From the NCBI RefSeq assembly GCF_001937195.1, contig NZ_MSDO01000007.1, positions 80,440 to 144,439 of the forward strand: a stretch of DNA of 64,000 nucleotides, given 5' to 3'. Below the pieces are notes generated by a model. That model saw only the letters and a list, made by a program, of their open reading frames with translations. It did not search any database and was not told the DNA's origin. Origin of the DNA: Salinicola socius. GTDB lineage: Bacteria > Pseudomonadota > Gammaproteobacteria > Pseudomonadales > Halomonadaceae. A program made the position numbers and the translations under genes. Shown one piece after another: positions 24,130 through 36,012 of this stretch (position 1 is its first letter; each line of letters begins with the position of its first letter).

Positions 24130-26223
24130 ATGCCCCCACGCCGCCTCTCCAGCGCCGCCACCTTGGCGGTACTGCTGATAGCCGCCCGAGCCAGTAACGC
24201 GGATGACGCTCTTGCACCGATGGTGGTGACCGCCGCCACCGTCCCATCGCAAGCGGAAGGCTATCAAGCGACGCGCTCGAACCTGGTCAATGGCCGCCCA
24301 ACCGACTTCCTGAGCCAGGCGCGAACGGTCGACCAGATCAGCTCGCAGATGCTCGAGGATATCGGCGCCGATTCGTTGACCGATGCCATGGCCTACATCA
24401 ACGGCGTGACTCTGGGCAATACCATGGGTGGAACGGAAGCCGGGTTCATCAAACGCGGCTTCGGCAGTAACAGCGACGGCTCTATTCTGCGCGACGGCAT
24501 CCGCCAGCCGCGCAATACGTTTGCCACCTTCACCACCGAGCGGGTCGAAGTGCTCAAGGGCCCGAGTTCGTTTCGCTACGGCATTCAGGAGCCTGGCGGG
24601 GTGATCAATCTCGTCAGCAAGAAGCCGCAGTACGAGTGGCAGCGCACCATCAGCGGCAAGGGCACCTCTTTCGGCGGCGGCAATGCCAGCGTCGACGTCA
24701 CCGGGCCGCTGGGCGACAGCGGTGCGGCGTTTCGCTTCATCGTCGGGCAGCAGGACGAGGAGTACTGGCGCGACTTCGGCAGCCATCGTCAGACCGTGGT
24801 GGCGCCGTCGCTGAGCTGGGAAGACGACGATACCCGACTGTGGTTCGCCTATGAATATCGTGATTACGACCTGACCCTGGATCGGGGCACCGCCTTCGTC
24901 GATGGCAAGGCGGTCGACGTGCCACGCAAGCGCCGATTCGACGAGAACTGGTCGCGGGTGACCGGCCACGATCAGTCGTTCACGGCGCGCTGGGAGCAGG
25001 ATCTGAACCCGGACTGGACCAGTCGCCTGACCTACGGCTGGAACCGACGCCAGTACGACGACGGCCAGCCGCGGGTGCTCAGCGTTGCCGAGGATGGCAC
25101 TGCCACCCGGCGCGCCGATGCCAATCACGGCTTCGACCGGCGCGTGATCTATACCGCCGCCGAGCTGCTCGGCGACGTGACCCTGGCCGGCATTCGCCAC
25201 GAAATGACCGTCGGCATCGATCATGAGCGACGCCGCGACTATCTGGCCGACCGCTATCGCGGCGCTACCGATACGATCTCGATCTACGACCCCGACGACG
25301 GCGACCTGACCCTGGACGGCGCCACCTATCTCGACAGCACCAGCCATCGTCTCGACGAGATCGACACCACCGGCGCCTATGTCGACGACAATCTGCACTT
25401 AGGCGAACGCTGGATTCTCGGCCTGGGTGGACGTTTTCAGCATACCGAGCAGTATGGCGGTCAGGGTCGGCCGTTCGTGGTCGAAACCGACACCCAGGAT
25501 GACGTCTTCCTGCCCCACGCCAGCCTGCTCTACAAGCTGACGCCGCAGACCTCGCTCTACGCCAGTTACAGCGAATCGTTCGTTCCCAACCAGCCGGATG
25601 CCGACACCGGTCAGCGCTTCGATCCGGAAACGGGTCATGGCTGGGAAGCCGGGATCAAGCAACGTCTCCTCGGGGATCGGCTGCAGGCTTCACTGGCCTA
25701 TTTCGAGATCACCAAGGAGAACGTCGTCGTCAGCGACAACGGCGTGTCGCGGGCGGTGGGCAAGAGCGGTTCGAAAGGGATCGAGCTCTCCGCTCAAGGG
25801 GAATTGACCGAGCGGCTATCGGTCCTCGCCAACTATGCCTACACCGATGCCGAAGTGCGCGACGATGCGGATGGCGGCACCGAAGGCAACGCGCTGCCCA
25901 ACGTGGCGCGTCACACCGCGTCGCTGCTGCTATCGCAGGCGCTCGCGGTAAACCCCGATTACGGTCGTTGGCGAATCGGCGGCGGCGTGCGCTACGTCGG
26001 CAGCCGCGAGGGCGACAGCGACAACAGCTTCAGCCTCGACGACTACACCGTGGCGGACGCCTTCGTCGCCTGGGACAACCGCTGGCTGGGCGACAACACC
26101 CATCTCCAGCTCAACGTCCACAACCTGTTCGACACCACCTACTACCCCTCCAGCGGCGGCGATACCCGGGTGGTGGTCGGCGAACCGTTGGAGGTCGCGC
26201 TGCAGGCCAGCGTGTCGTTCTAA
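24130..26223 (+). CDS. TonB-dependent siderophore receptor
   Basis: A 697-residue outer-membrane receptor. The signal peptide is about residues 1-24. A TonB-box-like MVVTA lies near residue 31. The plug domain contains DSLTDAMAYINGVTLG, FIKRGFGSNSDGSILRDGI and VEVLKGPSSFRYG...GGVINLVSKKP. A 22-strand barrel follows, ending in VALQASVSF with the terminal Phe expected for barrel insertion. Similarity is to ferrichrome/hydroxamate-type receptors. ATG 24130 is the only sensible start; upstream readings in frame overlap the binding-protein gene. It pairs with the Fur-controlled binding protein. Confidence 0.9.
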   Translation: MPPRRLSSAATLAVLLIAARASNADDALAPMVVTAATVPSQAEGYQATRSNLVNGRPTDFLSQARTVDQISSQMLEDIGADSLTDAMAYINGVTLGNTMGGTEAGFIKRGFGSNSDGSILRDGIRQPRNTFATFTTERVEVLKGPSSFRYGIQEPGGVINLVSKKPQYEWQRTISGKGTSFGGGNASVDVTGPLGDSGAAFRFIVGQQDEEYWRDFGSHRQTVVAPSLSWEDDDTRLWFAYEYRDYDLTLDRGTAFVDGKAVDVPRKRRFDENWSRVTGHDQSFTARWEQDLNPDWTSRLTYGWNRRQYDDGQPRVLSVAEDGTATRRADANHGFDRRVIYTAAELLGDVTLAGIRHEMTVGIDHERRRDYLADRYRGATDTISIYDPDDGDLTLDGATYLDSTSHRLDEIDTTGAYVDDNLHLGERWILGLGGRFQHTEQYGGQGRPFVVETDTQDDVFLPHASLLYKLTPQTSLYASYSESFVPNQPDADTGQRFDPETGHGWEAGIKQRLLGDRLQASLAYFEITKENVVVSDNGVSRAVGKSGSKGIELSAQGELTERLSVLANYAYTDAEVRDDADGGTEGNALPNVARHTASLLLSQALAVNPDYGRWRIGGGVRYVGSREGDSDNSFSLDDYTVADAFVAWDNRWLGDNTHLQLNVHNLFDTTYYPSSGGDTRVVVGEPLEVALQASVSF

Positions 26224-26975
26224 TCGGCGAGGTCGAGCCGGTGGAGTTGCCCTCGCCACCCTTCAGGGCGGCGAGTGGCTATCACCAGCGCATCATCGCC
26301 CTCCGCCGCGATCAATTGACCTTCCGATGTCCAGAATCCGCTGCGTCCGATAGCAACCATGCCGCCGGACGCGGCGTTGTGGTTGGCCATGCCCACCAGC
26401 AGGTCATGACGCGCCGCCGTACGGCTGAGCTGCGCGGTATCGGCGGCATAGCCGCCCGCCGTGATCAACACACCGGCGAGATAGACCGTCGCACCCAGTG
26501 CCGCGCAATGCTCGGCGTGCTCGGGTGCATTGGTATCGGCACAGATGGCGATGGCAACTCGCTCTTCGCCGACATCCAGCAGGTAGTGCTTCTCGCCGGG
26601 TTCGAAAGTCGCCTCTTCCCCCGGATGCAGATGTCGCTTGGCGTAGGTCGAGACCTCGCCATTCGCAGAGACGACCAGCGCACCTACCTGGGGCAGCTCA
26701 TGACTCACCAGCGGTAGACCGGCGACGACACAGAGTTCATGGCGCTTTGCCGCTTCGACAAGACGCGCTAACCGAGGATCTTTTGGTGACAGCGCCAGCT
26801 CCGCAGCGAGAGCGGGCTCATATCCCGTCAGCGAAAGCTCGGGGAAGATGAGCACCCCTACGCCAGCCGCGGCAGCCTCCTCGACCACGAGCAGATGACG
26901 TGCCATGTTGGCCTCGAAATCGCCGGCGACCGAGCTGATCTGCGCCAGGCCAAGGCTCAGCGGATCTCTCGTCAT
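26220..26975 (-). CDS. Nitrilase-superfamily carbon-nitrogen hydrolase
   Basis: A 251-residue amidase-like enzyme with the Glu-Lys-Cys triad visible: Glu46 in [12 protein letters not shown], Lys in [10 protein letters not shown] and Cys in [11 protein letters not shown]. It probably hydrolyses a small amide or N-carbamoyl compound. Its ATG overlaps the pyrC stop by four bases (ATGA), so it is translated with dihydroorotase; whether it acts on a ureido compound in the same pathway is not known. Its TAG overlaps the TonB receptor TAA end to end (CTAA), an extremely tight convergent junction. Confidence 0.85.
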   Translation of the reverse strand: MTRDPLSLGLAQISSVAGDFEANMARHLLVVEEAAAAGVGVLIFPELSLTGYEPALAAELALSPKDPRLARLVEAAKRHELCVVAGLPLVSHELPQVGALVVSANGEVSTYAKRHLHPGEEATFEPGEKHYLLDVGEERVAIAICADTNAPEHAEHCAALGATVYLAGVLITAGGYAADTAQLSRTAARHDLLVGMANHNAASGGMVAIGRSGFWTSEGQLIAAEGDDALVIATRRPEGWRGQLHRLDLAD

Positions 26976-28024
26976 GCCTCCACCGCCACCGACCAGCTCA
27001 GAGATTCGCCAGCCTGGTAGGGGACGAAGGTATTGTCACCTTCGCCCACCGATTCGGCGACCGGTGTCGGCTGGCGCGTCAGGGTGACATGACTTTCGTT
27101 GAGCGGCAGGCCGTAGAAGCGCGGGCCGTTCTCGGAACAGAACGCTTCGAAGTGTTCGAGCGCGCCTTCCTGCTCAAAGACGTCGGCGTAGACCGAGAGC
27201 GCCGCTTCGGCGTTGAACACGCCGGCGCAACCACAGGAGGTCTCCTTGGCGGCGGTGACGTGGGGCGCGGAGTCGGTGCCGAGGAAGAAGCGCGGGTGAC
27301 CGCTGGCGACAGCCTGGCGCAGTGCCTGCTGGTGCTCGCCGCGCTTGAGAATCGGCAGGCAGTAAAGATGCGGTCGGATGCCGCCGACCAGCATGTCGTT
27401 GCGGTTCTGGGCCAGATGCTGCGGAGTCAGCGTGGCGCCCAGGAACTCGTCGCCTTCCAGCACGAACTGGGCCGCTTCCCGGGTGGTAATGTGCTCAAAC
27501 ACGACCTTCAGCTCGGGGAACTGGCGGCGAATGTCGGTCATCACCTCGTCGATGAAATATTTCTCGCGATCGAAGATATCGATCTCGCCGCGCGTCACCT
27601 CGCCGTGAATCAGCAGCGGCATGCCGATCCGCTGCATCACTTCCAGCAGCGGATAGACGTCCTGAATCCGTTTGACGCCGTGCTGGGAGTTGGTGGTGGC
27701 GTTGGCCGGATAGAGCTTGGCCGCGGTGAACAGCCCATCGGCGTGGCCGCGCTCCAGCGTCTCGCGGTCGACGCTCTCGTTGAGATAGCAGGTCATCAGC
27801 GGGGTGAAATCGTGCCCGGCGGGAATCGCCGCCACGATGCGCCCGCGATAGGCGCTGGCCGCCTCGATCGTGGTCACCGGCGGCACCAGGTTGGGCATCA
27901 CGATGGCGCGGGCAAACGTCCGGCTGGTATAGGGCAGCACCGTCTTCAGCACCTCGCCGTCACGCAGATGCAGGTGCCAGTCGTCGGGGCGGCGGATGCG
28001 AAACGTGTCGGGCGAAGCGGTCAT
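26972..28024 (-). CDS. pyrC: Dihydroorotase
   Basis: A 350-residue class-II dihydroorotase, the third step of de novo pyrimidine synthesis (carbamoyl-aspartate to dihydroorotate). Zinc ligands are clear: DWHLHLRDG (residues 15-23), the carboxylated Lys in [24 protein letters not shown] and GTDSAPH. Length and motifs match E. coli PyrC. ATG 28024 has GGAG upstream (AGGAGTTCCCG). It heads a two-gene unit with the nitrilase-family gene. Confidence 0.95.
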   Translation of the reverse strand: MTASPDTFRIRRPDDWHLHLRDGEVLKTVLPYTSRTFARAIVMPNLVPPVTTIEAASAYRGRIVAAIPAGHDFTPLMTCYLNESVDRETLERGHADGLFTAAKLYPANATTNSQHGVKRIQDVYPLLEVMQRIGMPLLIHGEVTRGEIDIFDREKYFIDEVMTDIRRQFPELKVVFEHITTREAAQFVLEGDEFLGATLTPQHLAQNRNDMLVGGIRPHLYCLPILKRGEHQQALRQAVASGHPRFFLGTDSAPHVTAAKETSCGCAGVFNAEAALSVYADVFEQEGALEHFEAFCSENGPRFYGLPLNESHVTLTRQPTPVAESVGEGDNTFVPYQAGESLSWSVAVEA

Positions 28025-28091
28025 CGGGAACTCCTGGCAGTCGGTGGGACGAATCGGCGCTCATGATACCAGAGCCTGTCGCTCAGTCTGA

Positions 28092-30164
<2,073 letters not shown>

Positions 30165-30276
30165 ACCGCCATCGGCGGGCTCTTGTCAGATTACGCGCGA
30201 CTCCAGTAGACTGCTCGGTCCCGCAGACCCCGCATCAGGGGGCGCGTTCACCCATTTTGGCAGCAGGGCTCCCCCC

Positions 30277-30534
30277 ATGGCACGAGTGACCGTCGAAGAT
30301 TGTCTGGAACACATCGAGAACCGTTTCAAGCTGGTAATGATCTCGTCCCAGCGCGCCCGTCAGCTCGCACGCGGCTCCCGCGATGCGCTGCTGCCGTGGG
30401 AAAACGACAAGCCGACCGTGATGGCACTGCGCGAGATCGCCACCGGCCAGATCGGCGACAGCATTCTCGACGAGCCCGTCGAAGCCGCGCCGCCGCGCCC
30501 GCGCCCCGAGCCGACCCAGGAATACGACATCTGA
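30277..30534 (+). CDS. rpoZ: RNA polymerase omega subunit
   Basis: An 85-residue omega subunit that aids beta-prime folding and forms part of ppGpp site 1. Diagnostic sequence is [30 protein letters not shown] and [15 protein letters not shown]. The C-terminal tail is proline-rich (PRPRPEPTQ). It sits between gmk and spoT, as in most gammaproteobacteria. Confidence 0.96.
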   Translation: MARVTVEDCLEHIENRFKLVMISSQRARQLARGSRDALLPWENDKPTVMALREIATGQIGDSILDEPVEAAPPRPRPEPTQEYDI

Positions 30535-30655
30535 ACCCGGCTCCCGTCGCGACGCGCGGCCGTCAGTGCTGGCGCCACGATGTTCGAGGAACGGATTGCA
30601 GGACGAGTCGTCCATAACGGTTAGTCACACGGGTAGTCAAAAATAGGCGCGCCGC

Positions 30656-32812
30656 ATGTTCACCATCGATGACCTGGCCGATCGTCTCGGCGGCTATCTC
30701 CCCGACGACGAGATTCAGCAGGTCAAGCGCGCCTTCTACTATGCCGAGCAGGCCCACGACGGTCAGCGGCGCCGCTCCGGCGAGCCCTACGTCACCCACC
30801 CGCTCGCCGTCGCCAATATTCTCGCCAACATGCACATGGATCATCAGAGCCTGATGGCCGCCATGCTGCACGATGTCATCGAAGATACCAGCGTCTCCCG
30901 GGAAGCCCTGGAAGCGCAGTTCGGCGAAGCCGTGGCGGAGCTGGTCGACGGCGTCTCGAAGCTGACCCAGATCACCTTCGAGGACAAGGCGGTCGCCCAG
31001 GCCGAGAACTTCCAGAAGATGGTCATGGCGATGTCCCGTGACATTCGGGTGATCATCGTCAAGCTCGCCGACCGCCTGCACAACATGCGCACGCTGGGTG
31101 CGCTGCGCCCGGACAAGAAACGCCGGATCGCCCGCGAAACCCTGGAAATCTATGCACGTATCGCCGGGCGCCTGGGGATCAACACCATTCGTGTCGAGCT
31201 CGAGGATCTGTCGTTCCAGGCGATCCATCCGATGCGTTCCGAGCGCATCAAGCGCGCGGTGGCCAGCGCCCGCGGCAATCGCCGTTCGACCATGCGCCAG
31301 ATCCAGACCAGCCTGCAGCGCCGGCTCGACGAGGACGATCTGACCGGCAGCGTGGTCGGGCGCCAGAAGCATCTGCTGTCGATCTATCGCAAGATGCACG
31401 ATCAGCGCAAACCGTTCGCCGAGATCATGGACGTGTTCGGTTTCCGCATCATCACCGACAGCGTCGACAACTGCTATCGCGTGCTGGGCGCGGTGCACAA
31501 CCTCTACAAGCCGGTGCCGGGGCGCTTCAAGGATTACATCGCGATTCCCAAGGCCAACGGCTACCAGAGCCTGCATACCACGCTGTTCGGGCCCAGCGGG
31601 ATGCCGATCGAAGTGCAGATCCGCACCCGCGAGATGGAAGCGATGGCCAACAACGGCATCGCCGCCCACTGGCTCTACAAGGCGGGTCAGACCGAGCGCC
31701 CGATCGCTGCCGGCAGTCACGCCCGCGCCCGCGAATGGGTTCGCGGCCTGCTCGAGATGCAGCGCCATGCCGGCGACTCGCTGGAGTTCATCGAACACGT
31801 CAAGAACGACTTGTTCCCGGACGATGTCTACATCTTCACCCCCAAGGGCGACATCATGGAGTTGCCTCAGGGAGCGACGGCGGTCGACTTCGCCTACAGC
31901 GTGCATACCGATATCGGCAACAGCTGCATCGCCTGTCGTATCGATCGTCATCTGGCACCGCTGTCGACGCCGCTGGAGAGCGGTCAGACGCTGGAGATCA
32001 TCACTGCGCCGGGCGCGCGCCCCAACCTGGCCTGGCTCAACTTCGTGATCACCGCCAAGGCACGCTCGGCGATTCGCCATGCGCTGAAAAGTCAGCAGCG
32101 CAGCGAGGCGATCCACCTCGGACGGCGCCTGCTCAATCGCGCGCTGGGTGGCTTCGAGACCAGTCTCGAGAAACTGCCGACGGGCCGGCTCACGGCGCTG
32201 TTGAACGAGCTGGAACTCAAGACCGAGGACGATCTGCTCGAGACCATCGGCCTCGGCACCCGGCTGGCCCACACCACGGCACGACGCCTGGTCGCGAACG
32301 ATCTGCCGCTCGAGGCCAACGCCGGCGAACGCAGCGCCGATCCGCTCCTGGACATCCGCCCGCACAACGGTCCGATCGTGATCAACGGCTCCGAGAGCAT
32401 GTCGATCAGCTTCGCTCGCTGCTGCCACCCGCTACCGGGAGATCCGGTCATCGGCCATCTGTCGATCGGCAAGGGGATCGTCGTCCACCGGCATGAGTGT
32501 GGTAATCTCGACGAGTTGCGCGACGATCCCGACAAGCTGGTCTCGCTGACCTGGTCGAAGCAGATCGATCAGGATTTCCCGGTACCGCTGCGGATCGAAG
32601 TCGAGACTCGACGCGGCCTGATCGCCGAGCTGGCCAGCCTGATCACCGACGCCGACGCCAATATCGAGCGCATCGGCATCGAGGAACGCGATGCCAGGCT
32701 CTCGATCGTCAATCTGACCATTCTGGTCAAGGGCCGCATTCATCTGGCGCGAATCATCAAGCGCTTGCGTAACCTGAATCATATCGGCCGCATCGTTCGC
32801 GCCCGAAACTAA
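30656..32812 (+). CDS. spoT: Bifunctional (p)ppGpp synthetase/hydrolase SpoT
   Basis: A 718-residue stringent-response enzyme. The N-terminal HD hydrolase domain is intact (THPLAVANILANMHM, MLHDVIEDT). The synthetase domain follows (FGFRIITDSVDNCYRVLGA, GRFKDYIAIPKANGYQSLHT), then TGS (DDVYIFTPKGDIMELPQGAT), a zinc-finger/helical part (FARCCHPLPGD) and a C-terminal ACT domain (LIAELASLITDADANIERI). Both catalytic halves look competent, so this is SpoT rather than RelA. It lies 121 bases after rpoZ and is followed by a strong terminator. Confidence 0.96.
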   Translation: MFTIDDLADRLGGYLPDDEIQQVKRAFYYAEQAHDGQRRRSGEPYVTHPLAVANILANMHMDHQSLMAAMLHDVIEDTSVSREALEAQFGEAVAELVDGVSKLTQITFEDKAVAQAENFQKMVMAMSRDIRVIIVKLADRLHNMRTLGALRPDKKRRIARETLEIYARIAGRLGINTIRVELEDLSFQAIHPMRSERIKRAVASARGNRRSTMRQIQTSLQRRLDEDDLTGSVVGRQKHLLSIYRKMHDQRKPFAEIMDVFGFRIITDSVDNCYRVLGAVHNLYKPVPGRFKDYIAIPKANGYQSLHTTLFGPSGMPIEVQIRTREMEAMANNGIAAHWLYKAGQTERPIAAGSHARAREWVRGLLEMQRHAGDSLEFIEHVKNDLFPDDVYIFTPKGDIMELPQGATAVDFAYSVHTDIGNSCIACRIDRHLAPLSTPLESGQTLEIITAPGARPNLAWLNFVITAKARSAIRHALKSQQRSEAIHLGRRLLNRALGGFETSLEKLPTGRLTALLNELELKTEDDLLETIGLGTRLAHTTARRLVANDLPLEANAGERSADPLLDIRPHNGPIVINGSESMSISFARCCHPLPGDPVIGHLSIGKGIVVHRHECGNLDELRDDPDKLVSLTWSKQIDQDFPVPLRIEVETRRGLIAELASLITDADANIERIGIEERDARLSIVNLTILVKGRIHLARIIKRLRNLNHIGRIVRARN

Positions 32813-32822
32813 TCGGTAAAAG

Positions 32823-32861
32823 CTGCCCCGCCGCGTCATGCGCGGCGGGGCAGTGTTTTTT
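32823..32861 (+). terminator. Rho-independent terminator after spoT
   Basis: Perfect 13-bp stem CTGCCCCGCCGCG/CGCGGCGGGGCAG with a five-base loop and a T6 tract. It separates spoT from ridA. Confidence 0.95.
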
Positions 32862-32929
32862 CACGATGGCAATGCCATTGAAAAAGTATTTATGAGAAGA
32901 CGCTAGATAAAGAAACTGGAGGGTACGCC

Positions 32930-33319
32930 ATGAGCAACAAAGCCGTCATCAATACCGACAACGCCCCGGCCGCCATCGGCCCTTATTCCCAGGCGATCAA
33001 GTCGGGCAATACCGTCTATCTCTCGGGCCAGATTCCGCTAGATCCGAAGACCATGGAACTGGTCTCTCAGGAATTCGAGGCTCAGGCACGGCAGGTATTC
33101 ACCAACATGGCCGCCGTATGTCAGGAAGCCGCCGGGTCGCTGCAGGATATCGTCAAGCTCAACCTCTACCTGACCGATCTCGACAACTTCGCCGTGGTCA
33201 ACAAGGTGATGGAAGAGTTCTTCCGGCCGCCGTTCCCGGCTCGTGCCGCAGTCGGTGTCAAGCAGCTGCCCAAGGGCAGCCAGGTGGAAGCCGAAGCCGT
33301 GATGGTCATCGGCGACTGA
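32930..33319 (+). CDS. ridA: Reactive intermediate/imine deaminase RidA
   Basis: A 129-residue RidA/YjgF/UK114 protein that hydrolyses enamine/imine intermediates from PLP enzymes such as threonine deaminase. The family motifs are [32 protein letters not shown] and the substrate-binding Arg in [10 protein letters not shown]. The position after spoT is conserved in related bacteria. ATG 32930 is preceded by a strong GGAGGG. Confidence 0.95.
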   Translation: MSNKAVINTDNAPAAIGPYSQAIKSGNTVYLSGQIPLDPKTMELVSQEFEAQARQVFTNMAAVCQEAAGSLQDIVKLNLYLTDLDNFAVVNKVMEEFFRPPFPARAAVGVKQLPKGSQVEAEAVMVIGD

Positions 33320-33362
33320 GATCGCACCGCGAGGGTCGCCCGAGACTGACGGCGCGGCGCGT

Positions 33363-34334
33363 TCAGGCGCGCGCGGCCTCGGGCAACTCGCCGCGCAGCT
33401 TGCTCACGTCCGCCCGCGGCGGCACACCGAACAACCGGCTGTATTCGCGGCTGAAGTGGGAAGGGCTGCCGTAACCCACGCGGAAACTGGCGGTGGCTGC
33501 CTCCATGCCTTCCGCCAGCATCAATCGCCGCGCCTCGTGCAGCCGCAGCTTCTTCTGGAACTGCACCGGCGACATCCGCGTGACCTGCTTGAAACTGTGG
33601 AACAGCGACGACTCACTCATGTTGACCATGTCCGCCAGATCGCGAACGCGCAGCGGCTCAGTGAAACGATCCTTGAGCACCGCGATCACCTTGGAAATAC
33701 GGTGCGTCTGGGTGTCCGCCATCGCGAACTTGCGCATGTGCAGACCGATCTCCCCGATCAGCGCACGATAGAAGATCTCTCGTCGCACCAGCGGCGCAAG
33801 CATTCGAATGTCCTGCTGCGGCGAATCGAGCAGCGTCACTAGCCGCAGTATCGCCTCCACCAGCCCCTTCTCCGCCTGTACCCGACTTAAACCACAAGCA
33901 TTCTCGGGGCACTCCTGCTGCTCCGTGCCGCCGAGCCCCTCGCCCAGCGCCAGCACCAGATCGGTGATCTCCTGGGGTTCGACAGTGATTTTCAGACCCA
34001 GATAGGGTTTGTCCGGTGACGCCTCGGTGACCTTGCCCAGTACCGGCAGATGCACTGCCGACACCATGCAGCTCAGCGGGCCGTAATCGATCTGCCGGTC
34101 CCCCAGCCATACCGTCTTGCTACCCTGCGCGATCAGGCAGAGCGAAGGGTCGTACACGGTGGAACCGATGCAGTTGTTGATGGAGGAATCGGCTCGCACC
34201 AGCTCCAGCCCCGGCACCGCGGTGGTGGTCAGACCCTCCTGGTGCGTCCATTGACGGATCTGCAACGCCAGAGTATCCGCCAATCGTCCAAGTTCATCGT
34301 CAAGCGTTTCGAAGACAGGTTGAACGACACTCAC
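33363..34334 (-). CDS. AraC-family regulator (AraC_N type)
   Basis: A 323-residue regulator. The N-terminal cupin-like AraC_N domain includes CIGSTVYDPSLCLIAQGSKTVWLGDR. Two C-terminal helix-turn-helix motifs start at RVRDLADMVNMSESSLFHSFKQ (about 235) and EAATASFRVGYGSPSHFSREYSRLFG. The start is GTG 34334 with GAGAGGTGAA before it. It is divergent from the RND efflux operon with a 394-base gap, so it is a candidate regulator of that pump, although AraC_N proteins often control alcohol or aldehyde genes. Confidence 0.87.
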   Translation of the reverse strand: MSVVQPVFETLDDELGRLADTLALQIRQWTHQEGLTTTAVPGLELVRADSSINNCIGSTVYDPSLCLIAQGSKTVWLGDRQIDYGPLSCMVSAVHLPVLGKVTEASPDKPYLGLKITVEPQEITDLVLALGEGLGGTEQQECPENACGLSRVQAEKGLVEAILRLVTLLDSPQQDIRMLAPLVRREIFYRALIGEIGLHMRKFAMADTQTHRISKVIAVLKDRFTEPLRVRDLADMVNMSESSLFHSFKQVTRMSPVQFQKKLRLHEARRLMLAEGMEAATASFRVGYGSPSHFSREYSRLFGVPPRADVSKLRGELPEAARA

Positions 34335-34728
34335 GACTTCACCTCTCGCTTGCTGGTCTGATGGTCATCTTGAGACAAATCGCGATTATATGCCTGCTTT
34401 CTGGCTTTCTGATGACAGAAAGCCGATATCTGCAGGATTGGGCAAGACCTTTGAAGGAACGGGCAATCATGCCCCGATGCCAATCCCGCACAGCCGGAAG
34501 CTGACACGCTCCCTTCCGCAGATCCACCATGTCGACAGAATTAGGCAATCAATGACGAGGAATCCGATAACGCCCGCGCTTGCCTGAACCCTACAGTGAT
34601 CGTCCTATCCGGTGCCCATGCTCGCCAACCCCAGAGGTTGGCTGGTGCGTTTTCGGGCCTGACTCGCGCGATCTCTGGGCTGATTTTCACCGATCGCGAC
34701 CGGAAACAGTCAACGCGGGGTCAAGGAA
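34335..34728. other. Divergent regulatory region between AraC gene and RND operon
   Basis: 394 bases without a gene I can support. The left half is AT-richer. It contains a perfect inverted repeat GGCTTTCTG-ATGA-CAGAAAGCC (34403-34424), preceded by another CTTTCTG at 34397 (tandem with the left arm). Readings from 34390, 34580 and 34596 are short or run out of frame through the adaptor gene and are not believable. Confidence 0.6.
34403..34424. promoter_or_regulatory. Perfect 9-bp inverted repeat in AraC/RND promoter region
   Basis: GGCTTTCTG and CAGAAAGCC separated by ATGA. No T-run on either side, so an operator is more likely than a terminator. Confidence 0.45.
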
Positions 34729-35910
34729 ATGCAGAAATACAACGAAAAGCGCGTGTCGACGGCAAGTCTGTCTCGCGGATTGGGCGTATTGCTCGTCATC
34801 GCATTGATCGCCGGTTGCGATGCCCGGGGCGAAGCGCAAACCGCCAGTGCGCCGCCGCCGCCGGCAGTAGATGTCGCAACGGTGCTGGTGGAACCCGTCA
34901 CGCTGCGGGAAACCTTCACCGGTCGCGTGGCGTCACCGCAGACCGTAGAGTTGCGGCCGCGAGTCAGTGGCTATATCGACGAAGTCGCCTTCGAAGAAGG
35001 GGAACTGGTCGAGGCCGGCGACCTGCTGTTTCGTATCGATCCCCGTCCCTACGAAGCCCGGGTACAGGCCGCCAAGGCCTCATTGGCTCAGGCGCAGAGT
35101 CAACGCCGGCTTACCGAGGTCGAGGCCGGCCGATCCCGCCAGCTGATCCAGAAACACATGATCTCCCAGGAGCAGCACGACCAGCGTCAGGCGGCAGCGC
35201 TCAATGCCCGAGCGCAGCAGGCGGAAGCCGAAGCCGCGCTGACCAGTGCCGAGCTGGATCTGCAGTACACCCGCGTCACCGCGCCGGTAACGGGACGCAC
35301 CGGACGTGCCATGGTCACCAAGGGCAACCTCGCCAGTGCCGATCAGTCGGTGCTGACCACGCTGGTGTCGGTCGATCCGCTGTACGTCTATTTCGACAGC
35401 AACGAAGCCGAAGCCCCCAGCGCTCAAGCACTGCTGAATCAAGGCAAGACCGCCACGCTACGCATCGGGCTGACCGGCGAGACAGGGTTCCCTCACCAGG
35501 GACAGCTGGATTTCGTCGACAACCAGATCAACGCGGATACCGGCACTCTGCGCTACCGAGCGGTTCTGCCCAACCCGGATGGCGCCTTCCGACCCGGCCA
35601 GTTCGCGCGGGTGGAAATGCCCGTGGCCCATCTGGCAGAGGCGATGCTGGTGAACCGCAAGGCAGTGCTCGCCAATCAGGACCGGCGCTTCGTCTACGTG
35701 GTCGGCGACGACAATACCGTGACGCCGCGCCAGATCGAGACCGGCCGCGAAGTGGGGGATCTAATCGTGGTTCGCGAAGGCCTCAAGGCGGGTGAACGCG
35801 TGATCGTCAACGGCACCCAGAAGGTCCTCGCGCCGGGGATGCCGGTCGCGCCCAATCCGATCGCCATGCGTGAGCCGGCCGTCGGCAACGATGTCGCCAC
35901 CCGATCCTGA
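34729..35910 (+). CDS. RND efflux periplasmic adaptor lipoprotein
   Basis: A 393-residue membrane-fusion protein (AcrA/MexE-like). A lipoprotein signal ends in the lipobox ALIAGC (Cys at residue 30). It then shows the barrel-sandwich halves (VELRPRVSGYIDEVAFEEG, VEAGDLLFRIDPRPYEA), a helical hairpin (QAAKASLAQAQSQRR through AEAEAALTSAELDLQYTRV) and APVTGRTGRAMVTKGNLAS. It links the inner-membrane pump encoded next to an outer-membrane channel. ATG 34729 follows AAGGAA. No channel gene is adjacent. Confidence 0.92.
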   Translation: MQKYNEKRVSTASLSRGLGVLLVIALIAGCDARGEAQTASAPPPPAVDVATVLVEPVTLRETFTGRVASPQTVELRPRVSGYIDEVAFEEGELVEAGDLLFRIDPRPYEARVQAAKASLAQAQSQRRLTEVEAGRSRQLIQKHMISQEQHDQRQAAALNARAQQAEAEAALTSAELDLQYTRVTAPVTGRTGRAMVTKGNLASADQSVLTTLVSVDPLYVYFDSNEAEAPSAQALLNQGKTATLRIGLTGETGFPHQGQLDFVDNQINADTGTLRYRAVLPNPDGAFRPGQFARVEMPVAHLAEAMLVNRKAVLANQDRRFVYVVGDDNTVTPRQIETGREVGDLIVVREGLKAGERVIVNGTQKVLAPGMPVAPNPIAMREPAVGNDVATRS

Positions 35911-35974
35911 GAAAGCCGCGCGCCGATCGACTCAACGCGTCCTGAAGCACTTCTCTCCTTCCGAATGACAAGAC

Positions 35975-35997
35975 GCGGCGGGCATCGTCCCCGCCGC
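35975..35997 (+). other. Hairpin between adaptor and pump genes
   Basis: Perfect 8-bp stem GCGGCGGG/CCCGCCGC with a 7-base loop in the 102-base gap, ending 15 bases before the pump ATG and just before its ribosome site. No T-run, so it may set the relative expression or stability of the two cistrons. Confidence 0.45.
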
Positions 35998-36012
35998 TCA
36001 GGAGCCTCTGTC

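Noticed and set aside
26220..26223. Overlapping stop codons of the TonB receptor and nitrilase-family genes as a regulatory device
   Set aside because: CTAA serves both strands by chance in compact genomes; no evidence for antisense control.
30563..32428. A 621-codon open frame antisense to spoT
   Set aside because: Antisense shadow of a clearly identified gene; no domain or ribosome site.
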